Below are positions 18,464 through 27,424 of a stretch of 64,000 bases of DNA, one piece after another. The stretch is from Streptomyces sp. NBC_00236 (GTDB lineage Bacteria > Actinomycetota > Actinomycetes > Streptomycetales > Streptomycetaceae): assembly GCF_036195045.1 (NCBI RefSeq), contig NZ_CP108100.1, forward strand, positions 5,146,001-5,210,000, read 5' to 3'. Positions within the stretch are counted from its first letter, which is position 1, and every line of letters begins with the position of its first letter. The notes beneath the pieces were generated by a model that saw only the letters and a list, made by a program, of their open reading frames with translations, made no database searches and was not told where the DNA came from. The translations under genes were made by a program, and so were the position numbers.

Positions 18464-20311
18464 ATGTCCCAGGACAGCCCTGCCCAGAATCAGGCCGGAC
18501 CGGCCGGCTCGGCCGATGACGACACCGCGTACGACTACGACGTCCTGATCGTCGGTTCGGGCTTCGGCGGCGCGGTCTCGGCGCTGCGGCTGACCGAGAA
18601 GGGATACCGCGTCGGCGTCCTGGAGGCGGGCCGCCGCTTCACGCCCGGCACGCTGCCCAAGAACTCCTGGGACCTGAAGAACTACCTCTGGGCCCCCGCG
18701 CTGGGCCTCTTCGGCATCCAGCGCGTGCATCTGCTCGGCAAGGTCATGGTGCTGGCCGGTGCGGGCGTCGGCGGCGGCTCGCTGAACTACGCCAACACGC
18801 TGTACGTGCCCCCGGCGCCGTTCTTCGAGGACCGGCAGTGGGCACACATCACCGACTGGCAGGACGAGCTCACGCCGTACTACGAGCAGGCCAAGCGGAT
18901 GCTCGGGGTCAGGCTCAACCCGACGATGACGCCGTCGGACGTCCATCTGAAGGCGACCGCCGAGGTCATGGGCGTCGGCGACACCTTCCATCTCGCCCCG
19001 GTCGGCGTCTTCTTCGGCGACGGCAAGGACGCCGACGGCACGGCGAGGGCGAAGCCCGGCGGCACCGTCGCCGACCCGTACTTCGGCGGCGCGGGCCCGG
19101 CCCGCAAGGCCTGCACCGAATGCGGCGAATGCATGACCGGCTGCCGGCACGGCGCGAAGAACACCCTCAACGAGAACTACCTCCACCTCGCCGAGAAGGC
19201 CGGAGCGGTCATCCACCCGATGACGTCCGTCGTCGCGGTCACGGACGACCCGGAGGGCGGCTACCGGGTCTCCACCGTGCCGACCGACCGGCGGAAGAAG
19301 GCCAAGCCCACCCTGCTGCGCGCCCGCAGGGTGGTCGTGGCGGCGGGTACGTACGGCACCCAGACCCTGCTGCACACCATGAAGGACCGGGGGCTGCTGC
19401 CCCGGCTCTCGGACCGGCTCGGCGAGCTGACCCGGACCAACTCCGAAGGGCTCGTCGGCGCGCAGACCTCCGACCGCCGCTACCGCCGGAAGCACGGCAC
19501 CAAGGCCGACTTCACCAGGGGCGTCGCCATCACCTCGTCGATCCACCCCGACGAGAACACCCACATCGAACCGGTCCGCTACGGCAAGGGGTCCAACGCG
19601 ATGGGCGGGATGACCATCCTCCAGGTCCCGTACAGCACCCACCGGGTGCTCGGCTGGATCGGCAACATGGCCAAGCACCCGACGCTCGCCCTGCGTTCGC
19701 TCTCCAACCGGCGCTGGTCGGAGCGGACCATCATCGGGCTCGTCATGCAGTCGCTGGACAACTCCCTGACCGCGTACCGCAAGCCCCGGGGCATCGGGAA
19801 GGGGCTGCTCACCGCCCGCCAGGGCCATGGAGCGCCCAACCCGACGCAGATCGCCGAGGCGACGCAGAGCGCGTCCCTGCTCGCCGAGGAGATCAACGGC
19901 TTCCCGGGCTCCAACATCGGTGAGCTCATGGGCACCCCGCTCACCGCGCACTTCCTCGGCGGCTGCCCGATCGGCGCGACTTCCGAGGAGGGGGTCATCG
20001 ACCCGTACCACCGGCTGTTCGGCCACCCGGGCATCTCGGTCGTCGACGGTTCCGCGGTCTCCGCCAACCTCGGCGTCAACCCGTCGCTGACGATCACCGC
20101 GCAGGCGGAGCGGGCCATGTCCTTCTGGCCCAACAAGGGCGAGCAGGACCCCCGCCCGGCACAGGGCCTGGAGTACGAGCGGCTGGCGGCGGTCGAGCCG
20201 CAGGCGCCTGCCGTCCCGAAGGAGGCGTTCGGCGCGCTGCGGCTGCCGTTCCTGGGAATGCCGGCGGTGCCGCCGAAGGCCACGAAGACGGAAGCCACGA
20301 AAGCGGAGTAG
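18464..20311 (+). CDS. GMC-type FAD oxidoreductase, ChoD-like, with a four-cysteine motif
   Basis: A 615-residue flavoprotein. The FAD motif GSGFGG is at residues 31-36, and GAGVGGGSLNYANTLY and the C-terminal VVDGSAVSANLGVNPSLTI are GMC/cholesterol-oxidase-like. It resembles M. tuberculosis ChoD (Rv3409c), which also lies beside guaB3. Unusual for GMC enzymes is a ferredoxin-like run of cysteines at 217, 220, 223 and 227 (CTECGECMTGC), which could hold an iron-sulfur cluster. Whether the substrate is a sterol is unknown. ATG 18464 has GAGGAGAG upstream; it ends before a clear terminator. Confidence 0.85.
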   Translation: MSQDSPAQNQAGPAGSADDDTAYDYDVLIVGSGFGGAVSALRLTEKGYRVGVLEAGRRFTPGTLPKNSWDLKNYLWAPALGLFGIQRVHLLGKVMVLAGAGVGGGSLNYANTLYVPPAPFFEDRQWAHITDWQDELTPYYEQAKRMLGVRLNPTMTPSDVHLKATAEVMGVGDTFHLAPVGVFFGDGKDADGTARAKPGGTVADPYFGGAGPARKACTECGECMTGCRHGAKNTLNENYLHLAEKAGAVIHPMTSVVAVTDDPEGGYRVSTVPTDRRKKAKPTLLRARRVVVAAGTYGTQTLLHTMKDRGLLPRLSDRLGELTRTNSEGLVGAQTSDRRYRRKHGTKADFTRGVAITSSIHPDENTHIEPVRYGKGSNAMGGMTILQVPYSTHRVLGWIGNMAKHPTLALRSLSNRRWSERTIIGLVMQSLDNSLTAYRKPRGIGKGLLTARQGHGAPNPTQIAEATQSASLLAEEINGFPGSNIGELMGTPLTAHFLGGCPIGATSEEGVIDPYHRLFGHPGISVVDGSAVSANLGVNPSLTITAQAERAMSFWPNKGEQDPRPAQGLEYERLAAVEPQAPAVPKEAFGALRLPFLGMPAVPPKATKTEATKAE

Positions 20312-20321
20312 GGACAGCAGA

Positions 20322-20353
20322 AGGGGCTGCACCCCCCTCCGAGTGCAGCCCCT
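20322..20353 (+). terminator. terminator after the GMC oxidoreductase gene
   Basis: AGGGGCTGCAC (20322-20332) pairs perfectly with GTGCAGCCCCT (20343-20353) around a 10-base loop, 10 bp after the stop codon. Confidence 0.85.
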
Positions 20354-20441
20354 CACGCTCTACCGGTGAAGCCGCGTTACGGATGTGACCGGTGGTTCCG
20401 CATGCATGACCTGCAAGGCGCCCCGATGGTTGTCCCCGGAC

Positions 20442-20460
20442 TCACATAATCCTTATGTGA
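20442..20460. promoter_or_regulatory. palindrome upstream of the LAATG surface protein
   Basis: TCACATAA (20442-20449) and TTATGTGA (20453-20460) are perfect arms around TCC. The site is about 150 bp before the gene start in an A+T-richer patch. It could be an operator, for example for a Crp-like or GntR-like dimer; the regulator is unknown. Confidence 0.6.
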
Positions 20461-20612
20461 CGCCGATCACGTCCCCTCCCGGCGCTCGCATCCCGACGTG
20501 CTCAATCCGTGACCTGGACCTGCGCAACTCTTCGTACGGGCCCGGTGTCGAACTCGTATCGCTGCCCCCGGCAGCCGCACAGTTCCCACCGACCCCCCCA
20601 GAAGGTCCCGCG

Positions 20613-22316
20613 ATGAGAAGCACGACTCCGAGAGCCACTCTGCGCCGCGTCGCGGGCACTCTCGCCGCCGTCGGCCTGCTGGCCGCCGGGGCGCTCGCCC
20701 TGAGCGCCCCGGCCCGTGCCGCCGGTCCGGTCATGGGCTTCGGCGGCCCGGCCGAGACCGCGCTGCACCCGTACCCGGCGAGCGGCGGCCCGCAGCGGAC
20801 CTCCGTCGCGATCACCGTCGACAACCCGTCCCGGGACGAGGAGGGCGGCCGCTTCGACGGCGCGTACACGGTGACCTTCGACCTGAGCGGGATCGCGGGC
20901 GTAGCCGACGCCGAGTTCGGCACGGAGGGCGGCGCGGACTGCGAGATCACCGGAACGACGGGTGTCTGCCACGACACGGGGCTCGCGCCCGGAACGAATC
21001 CGCTGCCCGGACTCCGTGTCGGCGCCGCGGCGGGCAGCCGGGACGGGGACTCCGGCACGATCCGGGTGACCGGCACGGCGGACGGCGCGGCCTTCACCCC
21101 GTTCACCACCCGGATCGTGATCGGCGGCCCCGACCTGGTGATGGAGCGGGCCCCGCTGTCGCAGGAGTTCGAGCCCGGCGGGACCCAGTCCTTCCCGCTC
21201 GCCTTCGCCAACCACGGCACCCGCGCGGCCGAGGGCGTCGTGCTCACCCTCATGTACACCCGTGGCATCGAGTTCACGGAGCGGTACGCGAACTGCGTGT
21301 ACAGCGAGGACGACGCCGGACAGGGCGTCCCCGTGTGGACCACCGCCTCGTGCTCCGTCGAGGGCAGCTACGAGGCGGGCGCCGTCTACGAACTGGCCGA
21401 ACCCCTGACGCTCAGGGCCACGCAGCGCGCCTACCGGGACACCCTGGTCTACCGGATCAACGAGGCCGGCCCGGCGGTGCGCGGCGCCGGGCGGGCAGCC
21501 CCGGGGGCCAGGGGCGACGTCCTCGCGCTCCGGGAGGCCCCGGCCGTCCGCTCCAGCGACCTGGATCCGGGCGACAACCAGCAGGAGGCCGACTTCAGCA
21601 CCGCGAACACCGCCGACTTCGCCGCGTACGGGGACACGGTGTCCGGCCTGCCGGGCAGCACCGTCGGGGCCGACATCGGCTTCCGTAACGAGGGGCCGGC
21701 CTGGATCGGCAACCTCCGTTCCGCCGAGCCGGTCGCCACGGTCGACTTCACCGTTCCCGAGGGCGCCTCGGTCAGTGCGTGGCCCGGCACCTGCCGGGGC
21801 GTGACGGCCGACGGGCAGTACCGCGAGCAGCAGGCCGGCGCGCCGCGCTATGTGTGCGACACGTCGATGGCCGTCCGCGAGGACGGCGGCTCCGCGCTGC
21901 ACTTCGACCTGAAGGTCACCGAGGCCGTCACCGGGGCCTCCGGGACGGTCGAGGTGCGCGGCACGCGGTCGCGGGACCCGCGGCTGCCGTTCGACCCCGA
22001 CCGGGGCAACAACACCGCGGCCCTCGTGCTGAACGCGGAGGAGGCGGAGGGCTCCGGCGCCACCGCGGGCGGGTCCGCCTCGGGCTCGTCGGGCAGCGGC
22101 GGTCCGACGCACGACGCCTCCGCACCGGCGGTCCCCGCGTCGGCCGGCGCCACGGGCACCACCGCCGCGACCGGTTCGGGAACCGCCACCGGAGGCCGTC
22201 TCGCCGCCACCGGAACCGGCGCCGCGACGGCCGGGGCCGCGGCGGCGGCCGCGCTGCTGGCGGGCGGTGCGCTGTACCTGGCGGCCGGGCGCAGTCGCGT
22301 GGACCGAAAGAGCTGA
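20613..22316 (+). CDS. Sortase-anchored (LAATG) secreted surface protein
   Basis: A 567-residue exported protein. A signal peptide covers about residues 1-36 (basic start, hydrophobic core, APARAA). The body consists of beta-rich repeats of the DUF11/CARDB type (PGGTQSFPLAFANHGTRAAEGVVLTL; PGSTVGADIGFRNEGPAWIGNL). The C-terminus has a Ser/Gly/Thr/Ala spacer, LAATG at 530-534, a hydrophobic helix and a basic tail: the layout of a class E sortase substrate. ATG 20613 is chosen over upstream starts because it begins the signal peptide and follows GAAGG. It probably decorates the cell wall; ligand unknown. Confidence 0.85.
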   Translation: MRSTTPRATLRRVAGTLAAVGLLAAGALALSAPARAAGPVMGFGGPAETALHPYPASGGPQRTSVAITVDNPSRDEEGGRFDGAYTVTFDLSGIAGVADAEFGTEGGADCEITGTTGVCHDTGLAPGTNPLPGLRVGAAAGSRDGDSGTIRVTGTADGAAFTPFTTRIVIGGPDLVMERAPLSQEFEPGGTQSFPLAFANHGTRAAEGVVLTLMYTRGIEFTERYANCVYSEDDAGQGVPVWTTASCSVEGSYEAGAVYELAEPLTLRATQRAYRDTLVYRINEAGPAVRGAGRAAPGARGDVLALREAPAVRSSDLDPGDNQQEADFSTANTADFAAYGDTVSGLPGSTVGADIGFRNEGPAWIGNLRSAEPVATVDFTVPEGASVSAWPGTCRGVTADGQYREQQAGAPRYVCDTSMAVREDGGSALHFDLKVTEAVTGASGTVEVRGTRSRDPRLPFDPDRGNNTAALVLNAEEAEGSGATAGGSASGSSGSGGPTHDASAPAVPASAGATGTTAATGSGTATGGRLAATGTGAATAGAAAAAALLAGGALYLAAGRSRVDRKS

Positions 22317-22365
22317 CCGGTAACGCACAGGGGGCTGTCGGCCGGATGAGCTGATCGGTGACGCA

Positions 22366-22405
22366 CAAGGGCCCGTGGACCGGAAGACCGGTTCACGGGC
22401 CCTTG
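22366..22405. terminator. strong hairpin 1 downstream of the surface protein
   Basis: An 18-bp stem (22366-22383 with 22388-22405, one G-U pair) closes a four-base loop. It lies in the 387-bp gap between convergent genes (22317-22703). Just upstream, a 22-base segment after the stop codon is imperfectly duplicated. I see no gene in this gap. Confidence 0.85.
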
Positions 22406-22410
22406 GACCC

Positions 22411-22440
22411 GGCAGGCTTCGAGCGTCCCCGAAGCCTGCC
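22411..22440. terminator. hairpin 2, tandem to hairpin 1
   Basis: GGCAGGCTTCG (22411-22421) pairs perfectly with CGAAGCCTGCC (22430-22440) around eight bases, followed on the plus strand by a short T-rich stretch. Together with hairpin 1 it insulates the convergent chorismate mutase gene. Confidence 0.8.
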
Positions 22441-22703
22441 GTTTCCTGAGGTGACCGGGCTGCTGTCCCCTGCCGACCGGTCACGCACGCCGGTGCGCGG
22501 TCCCACGGCGTACATGCAGTACGCCACACGCCCCGGCGGAGCCACGCGTGGTTTCTTACCGAAGCCGCCCCTGGCTGGCACGGACACCGGGACCAACGAA
22601 GCCGCGCGGTGCCCGGTCACGCGCCGTACGGGTGAGACTCCGCCCGAACTGGGATACGCCCCTACAGCCTTCCCGGCCCTTGGGGCGCCCGACCTGCGGC
22701 GGG

Positions 22704-23006
22704 TCACACGCGGCCGCGGCACAGCTCCAGCAGCGTCATCGCGAGGGACGTGCCCGGCTTGCCCAGCGCCTCCCGGTACTGGCCGAGGATCTCCATCTCG
22801 CGGGAGAGGTTGACCCGGCGGCCCCCGGAGGTGATCCGGGCCTCCTGGATGACGGTGGAGACGGCCATCCGTTCCTGGACGAGGCCGATGATCCGGTCGT
22901 CGAGGGCGTCGATGCGGGTCCGGGCGTCCGCGATCAGGGACGCGGCCTCGTCGGTGTGCGCGCCCGTCACGTCGGCGGCGGTCCGGGCGGTGGTGGTGCT
23001 GCTCAC
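22704..23006 (-). CDS. Chorismate mutase, AroQ type
   Basis: A 100-residue all-helical AroQ-class chorismate mutase, converting chorismate to prephenate at the head of phenylalanine and tyrosine synthesis. Key segments are [20 protein letters not shown] and [23 protein letters not shown]; the catalytic Arg and Lys/Arg positions of helix 1 (R in ARTRID) and the middle helix are present. The GTG start at 23006 has GGGAGA upstream. The 5' region on this strand contains a short Phe/Tyr-bearing open frame and a strong hairpin (see next entries), suggesting attenuation. The gene is divergent from guaA. Confidence 0.88.
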   Translation of the reverse strand: MSSTTTARTAADVTGAHTDEAASLIADARTRIDALDDRIIGLVQERMAVSTVIQEARITSGGRRVNLSREMEILGQYREALGKPGTSLAMTLLELCRGRV

Positions 23007-23060
23007 GGCTGGTCTCCCTGGGGTGTGTGAGGCTCCCCGGGGCCGAACCGGCCCGGAACG

Positions 23061-23097
23061 CCAGAACGCCCCGGGCCTGTCGGCCCGGGGCGCCTGG
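23061..23097 (-). terminator. candidate attenuator hairpin before chorismate mutase
   Basis: On the minus strand an 11-bp G+C stem (23067-23077 with 23082-23092, loop of four) is extended by a two-base-bulged CCAG/CTGG pairing. It begins 19 bases after the leader-peptide stop and ends 54 bases before the chorismate mutase start. Leader segment GGCCCG could compete for CGGGCC in its 5' arm, giving an antiterminator alternative. No U-run follows. Confidence 0.5.
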
Positions 23098-23116
23098 AAC
23101 GTTGCTTGTCAGTTGC

Positions 23117-23188
23117 TCAAGCAGCACGACCATGGCAGCCGGCGGGCCGGGTGCCATAGGTAAAGACGAAGGTCGTGTGCTGACGCAT
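23117..23188 (-). CDS. Putative Phe/Tyr leader peptide for attenuation
   Basis: A 23-codon open frame starting [15 protein letters not shown] and ending TGA. Two Phe and one Tyr codon fall within five codons, in front of a gene for the first step of Phe/Tyr synthesis. The RNA can fold so that CAGCAC-GACC and ATGGCA near the start pair with TGCCAT and GGTCGTGCTG near the end, leaving the Phe/Tyr codons in the internal loop. A promoter-like TTGGGC-N18-CATACT ends seven bases before the ATG, suggesting a leaderless transcript. This is inference from layout; no such leader is known to me for this gene. Confidence 0.45.
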   Translation of the reverse strand: MRQHTTFVFTYGTRPAGCHGRAA

Positions 23189-23338
23189 GGGCCCAGTATG
23201 GACCCACCGCCGGGCCCGGCCCAACGCCCGGCCCGGATGGTGAGACGGCCGGGGCTCTCCCGGCGCGACGAGGTGCGCCCCCGGCCGCCGGTAGAATCGG
23301 AAGAACCGACCCCCTCTCCACCGCCGGAAGGCCGCCCC

Positions 23339-24925
23339 GTGCCAGCAGCACCCCCCGCCGCCCCCGACACCACCACCGACGTGGTCCTCGTTGTCGACTT
23401 CGGCGCGCAGTACGCCCAGCTCATCGCCCGACGGGTCCGTGAGGCCCGGGTCTACAGCGAGATCGTGCCGTCCACGATGCCGGTGGCCGAGATGCTGGCC
23501 AAGAACCCCCGGGCGATCATCCTGTCCGGCGGACCCTCCTCCGTGTACGCCGAGGGCGCGCCCTCGCTCGACCGGGCGCTGTTCGAGGCCGGGGTCCCCG
23601 TCTTCGGCATGTGCTACGGCTTCCAGCTGATGGCCACCACGCTCGGCGGCACCGTCGACGACAACGGTGCCCGCGAGTACGGCCGTACCGCGCTCTCCGT
23701 CTCCAAGTCCGGCTCCACCCTCTTCGAGGGCACGCCGGCCGAGCAGTCGGTGTGGATGTCGCACGGCGACGCCTGCTCCGCCGCCCCCGAGGGCTTCACC
23801 GTCACCGCGTCCACGGACGTCGTCCCGGTCGCCGCCTTCGAGAACGACGAGAAGAAGCTCTACGGAGTCCAGTACCACCCGGAGGTCCTGCACTCCACGC
23901 ACGGGCAGCAGGTCCTGGAGCACTTCCTCTACCGCGGCGCCGGCATCGAGCCGAACTGGACGACCACCAACGTCGTCGAGGAGCAGATCGCCCTCATCCG
24001 CGAGCAGGTCGGCGACAAGCGCGCCATCTGCGGCCTGTCCGGCGGAGTGGACTCGGCGGTCGCCGCGGCCCTCGTGCAGAAGGCCATCGGCTCCCAGCTG
24101 ACCTGTGTGTACGTCGACCACGGTCTGATGCGCAAGGGCGAGACCGAGCAGGTCGAGAAGGACTTCGTCGCCGCGACCGGTGCGAAGCTCAAGGTCGTCG
24201 ACGCGGAGAAGCGCTTCCTCGACGCACTGGCCGGCGTGTCCGACCCGGAGCAGAAGCGGAAGATCATCGGCCGCGAGTTCATCCGCGTGTTCGAGCAGGC
24301 CCAGCTGGAGATCCTCCAGGAGGACGGCCCCGAGGTCGCCTTCCTCGTCCAGGGCACGCTCTACCCGGACGTCGTCGAGTCCGGCGGCGGCACCGGCACC
24401 GCCAACATCAAGTCGCACCACAACGTGGGCGGCCTGCCCGACGACATCGAGTTCGAGCTCGTCGAGCCGCTGCGCCAGCTGTTCAAGGACGAGGTCCGGA
24501 TGGTCGGCCAGGAGCTGGGCCTGCCGGAGGAGATCGTCCAGCGCCAGCCGTTCCCCGGCCCCGGCCTCGGCATCCGGATCGTCGGCGAGGTCACCAAGGA
24601 GCGGCTCGACCTGCTCCGTGACGCCGACGCCATCGCCCGCGAGGAGCTGACCAAGGCCGGCCTCGACCGTGACATCTGGCAGTGCCCGGTGGTCCTGCTC
24701 GCGGACGTCCGCAGCGTCGGCGTCCAGGGCGACGGCCGCACCTACGGTCACCCGATCGTGCTGCGCCCGGTCTCCTCCGAGGACGCCATGACGGCGGACT
24801 GGTCGCGCCTGCCGTACGAGACCCTCGCCAAGATCTCCACCCGCATCACCAACGAGGTCGCCGACGTCAACCGCGTCGTCCTCGACATCACGAGCAAGCC
24901 CCCGGGCACCATCGAGTGGGAGTGA
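23339..24925 (+). CDS. guaA: GMP synthase (glutamine-hydrolysing)
   Basis: A 528-residue enzyme aminating XMP to GMP. The N-terminal class I glutamine amidotransferase domain shows [26 protein letters not shown] and the nucleophile in FGMCYGFQ, with its His/Glu in QYHPEVLHS. The ATP-pyrophosphatase domain follows ([17 protein letters not shown]), then the GMP-synthase C-terminal domain ending KPPGTIEWE. The GTG at 23339 has GGAAGG eight bases before and gives the usual family length; an in-frame start at 23027 would add over 100 atypical residues. Confidence 0.97.
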   Translation: MPAAPPAAPDTTTDVVLVVDFGAQYAQLIARRVREARVYSEIVPSTMPVAEMLAKNPRAIILSGGPSSVYAEGAPSLDRALFEAGVPVFGMCYGFQLMATTLGGTVDDNGAREYGRTALSVSKSGSTLFEGTPAEQSVWMSHGDACSAAPEGFTVTASTDVVPVAAFENDEKKLYGVQYHPEVLHSTHGQQVLEHFLYRGAGIEPNWTTTNVVEEQIALIREQVGDKRAICGLSGGVDSAVAAALVQKAIGSQLTCVYVDHGLMRKGETEQVEKDFVAATGAKLKVVDAEKRFLDALAGVSDPEQKRKIIGREFIRVFEQAQLEILQEDGPEVAFLVQGTLYPDVVESGGGTGTANIKSHHNVGGLPDDIEFELVEPLRQLFKDEVRMVGQELGLPEEIVQRQPFPGPGLGIRIVGEVTKERLDLLRDADAIAREELTKAGLDRDIWQCPVVLLADVRSVGVQGDGRTYGHPIVLRPVSSEDAMTADWSRLPYETLAKISTRITNEVADVNRVVLDITSKPPGTIEWE

Positions 24926-24946
24926 CCCTCCCCTCACCCCTCGCGC

Positions 24947-24982
24947 CGATGCCGCCGTCCGTTCCCACGGGTGGCGGCATCG
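24947..24982 (+). terminator. terminator after guaA
   Basis: CGATGCCGCC (24947-24956) pairs with GGCGGCATCG (24973-24982) around 16 bases, 21 bp after the guaA stop. Confidence 0.65.
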
Positions 24983-25108
24983 CCGCGTTCCCGGCCCCGG
25001 ACGGCTTCACAATCGATGGCCGATGCCTCTGGTCACCTGCGGCGACCGGCGGTAACTTCCGATCCCGTACGCCTGATCCCGTACGCCGGGAGCACCGAGG
25101 GAGTCGCC

Positions 25109-25879
25109 ATGCCCGAGCCCACACCCGTACCCGTGGACCAGCTCCACTTCGCCATGCCGCCCGTGCACGCCTCCGTGGAGGAGGAGCGTGCCCATCGCAA
25201 GGAACGGCTGGCGGGGGCGCTGCGCCTGTTCGGTGAGTACGGGTACGAGGACGGCGTCTCCGGACACATCACGGCGCGCGACCCCGAGTTCGGCGACTGC
25301 TACTGGGTCAACCCGTTCGGCGCCCCCTTCGACGGGCTGCGGCCCGAGGAGCTGATCCTCGTCAACGGTGAGGGTCAGGTCGTCGAGGGGAGCCGGCACG
25401 TCAACCAGGCCGCGTTCGCCGTCCACGCGCAGGTCCACCGGGCCCGCCCGGACGTCGTCGCCGTCGCGCACACCCACTCCGTGCACGGCAGGGCGCTGGC
25501 CGCGCTGGGGGAGCTCGTCGAGCCGATCACCCAGGAGTCCTGCGCCTTCTACGAGGACCACGCGCTCTACGACGCGTACACCGGGGTCGTCGTGGACGAG
25601 GACGAGGGGCGCCGGATCGCGGCGGCGCTCGGGCCCCGCAAGGCCATCGTGCTGCGCAACCACGGGCTGCTGACCGTGGGCGACTCGGTGGACGCGGCAG
25701 CCTGGTGGTTCCTCGCGCTGGAGCGGTCCTGCCAGGTCCAGCTGGCCGCGCGGGCGGCCGGGAAGCCCGTACTGATCGAGCACCGGGACGCGGTCACCAC
25801 GCGCGAACAGCTCGGCAGCGACCTGGTCGCCTGGATCAACTACCAGCCGCTGTGGACCCGGATCTCTCGAACGTTCTGA
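25109..25879 (+). CDS. Class II aldolase/adducin family protein
   Basis: A 256-residue protein of the zinc-dependent class II aldolase/adducin fold. Typical features are GYEDGVSGHITARDP, metal-binding histidines in AVAHTHSVHG, and RNHGLLTVGDSVDAAAWWF. Members include L-fuculose-phosphate aldolase and many unassigned enzymes; the substrate cannot be inferred. ATG 25109 follows GAGGGAG. It stands alone between guaA and a membrane protein gene. Confidence 0.85.
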   Translation: MPEPTPVPVDQLHFAMPPVHASVEEERAHRKERLAGALRLFGEYGYEDGVSGHITARDPEFGDCYWVNPFGAPFDGLRPEELILVNGEGQVVEGSRHVNQAAFAVHAQVHRARPDVVAVAHTHSVHGRALAALGELVEPITQESCAFYEDHALYDAYTGVVVDEDEGRRIAAALGPRKAIVLRNHGLLTVGDSVDAAAWWFLALERSCQVQLAARAAGKPVLIEHRDAVTTREQLGSDLVAWINYQPLWTRISRTF

Positions 25880-26005
25880 CGAACCCGCCCGTCCGGTGTG
25901 CCCCGATGCGGGAACCTCCTGCCCTGTACGGCACAATTCGCAGCAATCACAGTCGAGTTGGGTTGATCATCGGCTGTACCGGGGCGGGAAAGGGCGGAGT
26001 TCTCC

Positions 26006-27271
26006 GTGGCGTTGGACGAGGCGAGACAGAGCACGCACGGCGGTGGCTGCACGTGCGGCGACTGCCCGCACGGAGCACGCCAGGGGCACCGGCGCGCGGT
26101 GGCCGCCTTCCTGGCCAAGCGCGACGAACTCGCCGCAGGTCAGGGGCTGCCCACCGGGGTCGCCCAGTCCGCCTCCGCGACCCGGCAGTGGGTCTCGGAC
26201 GAGCTGACCCAGTCCGCGCAGGCCGTCGCCGAACGCGGCCGCGAAGCCGGTGACGCCTGGCTGTACCGGGTGTGGCAGCGCACCCTGGTCATCGTCTGGG
26301 GCGCCGTCGCCGTACTGGCGGTCGCCGAGGCCGCCACCGCCATCGGGGCCGGCTGGACCCACGCCCGTACCGCCGGGCTGATCGCCGGACTGGTGACCGC
26401 CGGGCTGCTCACCGCGGCCGCCCACGTCCACCGGGCACGCGGCGGCCTCCTCGCCCCGCTGATCGGCGAGGACAACCGGCTCTCCACCTCCCGCGCGGTC
26501 GCCGCGTCCTGGGTGCTGCTCGCCGTCTTCTCCGTCCTCGTCCTCGCCCTCCAGCTGGCGGGCGCCTCCGGCCACGCACAGCGCGACGCGCTGATCGAGG
26601 GCCTGGACCTGGCGCGCGGCGCCGGTGTGGTGAGCGTGCTGGCCCTGGTGTGCGCCATCGCGGTGGTCGTGCGGCGGGTCGTGAGCGTACGGGTGCTGTC
26701 CGGGCGGCTGCAGAAGCTGCGGGCGGACCGGCCGCGCGCCGCGGACCTGCTCACCGACGACTCGGGGCGCGGCACCTTCACGGACGTGAGTTACGTGCTG
26801 GTGTCCACCGTCGCCGTGGTGTTCGCCGCCGTCCGGCTCGCCCGCCGGCCCGAGCAGCTGCCCGACCTGCCGTGGGGGCTCGCCCTGCTGGTGGCCGTCT
26901 CGGCGGCGGCCTACTTCGCCGGGAAGTACACGGAGGGCGGCCGGCCCGTGGTGCTGTCGGTGGTCCGGGCCCGTGAGGCAGGCGACCTGGACGCGCCGAT
27001 CCGTACCGGCGACGACATCGAGATCCGCGGCGCGGGGTTCGTGCCGCCGGGCGCCGGGGCCCCGGACCGGCTGGCCCGCATGGTCGTGCGGATCGGCACC
27101 GTCCACGTACACGTCCCGATGGTCCCGGTCACCGGCGGCTTCGCCAACCCGACCGACACCGTGCTGACCGTGCCGGTGCCGGTGGAGGTGGAGCCCGGAG
27201 TGGTCGAGGTGCAGGTGGTGACCGCGTCCGGGGCGGAGTCCAACCGGGTCACGATCGACGTGACGGACTGA
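26006..27271 (+). CDS. Polytopic membrane protein with N-terminal Cys motif and C-terminal beta domain
   Basis: A 421-residue protein not assigned to a family. The N-terminus has CTCGDC at residues 15-20 followed by PH and a basic stretch, a possible metal site. Six hydrophobic segments follow between about residues 90 and 310 (for example TLVIVWGAVAVLAVAEAATAI and WVLLAVFSVLVLALQLAG). The last 110 residues are soluble and beta-rich, resembling an IPT/TIG or filamin-like fold (DIEIRGAGFVPPGAG; VEVEPGVVEVQVVTASG). GTG start with GGGCGGAG about 10 bases upstream. Confidence 0.8.
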   Translation: MALDEARQSTHGGGCTCGDCPHGARQGHRRAVAAFLAKRDELAAGQGLPTGVAQSASATRQWVSDELTQSAQAVAERGREAGDAWLYRVWQRTLVIVWGAVAVLAVAEAATAIGAGWTHARTAGLIAGLVTAGLLTAAAHVHRARGGLLAPLIGEDNRLSTSRAVAASWVLLAVFSVLVLALQLAGASGHAQRDALIEGLDLARGAGVVSVLALVCAIAVVVRRVVSVRVLSGRLQKLRADRPRAADLLTDDSGRGTFTDVSYVLVSTVAVVFAAVRLARRPEQLPDLPWGLALLVAVSAAAYFAGKYTEGGRPVVLSVVRAREAGDLDAPIRTGDDIEIRGAGFVPPGAGAPDRLARMVVRIGTVHVHVPMVPVTGGFANPTDTVLTVPVPVEVEPGVVEVQVVTASGAESNRVTIDVTD

Positions 27272-27424
27272 GCGCCCCGGGGGAATCCCGGCCGGACACC
27301 TGGTGAGCCGCGCGTACGGGGCGTACGTATGGTCTGGTGACGGATCGAACGGTCCGGCGAGGGTCGAACGGCTCTGTTGGCGGACCCGGCGGTCCGGCGG
27401 CGGGCCGCGGAAGGCGGGAGAGCC

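Noticed and set aside
16682..20356. A 1224-codon open frame on the minus strand opposite the dehydrogenase and GMC oxidoreductase genes
   Set aside because: It mirrors two well-supported genes; its protein is Arg/Asp/Gly/Val low-complexity without motifs, as expected for an antisense frame in high-G+C DNA.
22441..22703. Possible small plus-strand gene in the gap before chorismate mutase
   Set aside because: Frames lack a ribosome site and have atypical composition; the gap is better explained by two terminators.
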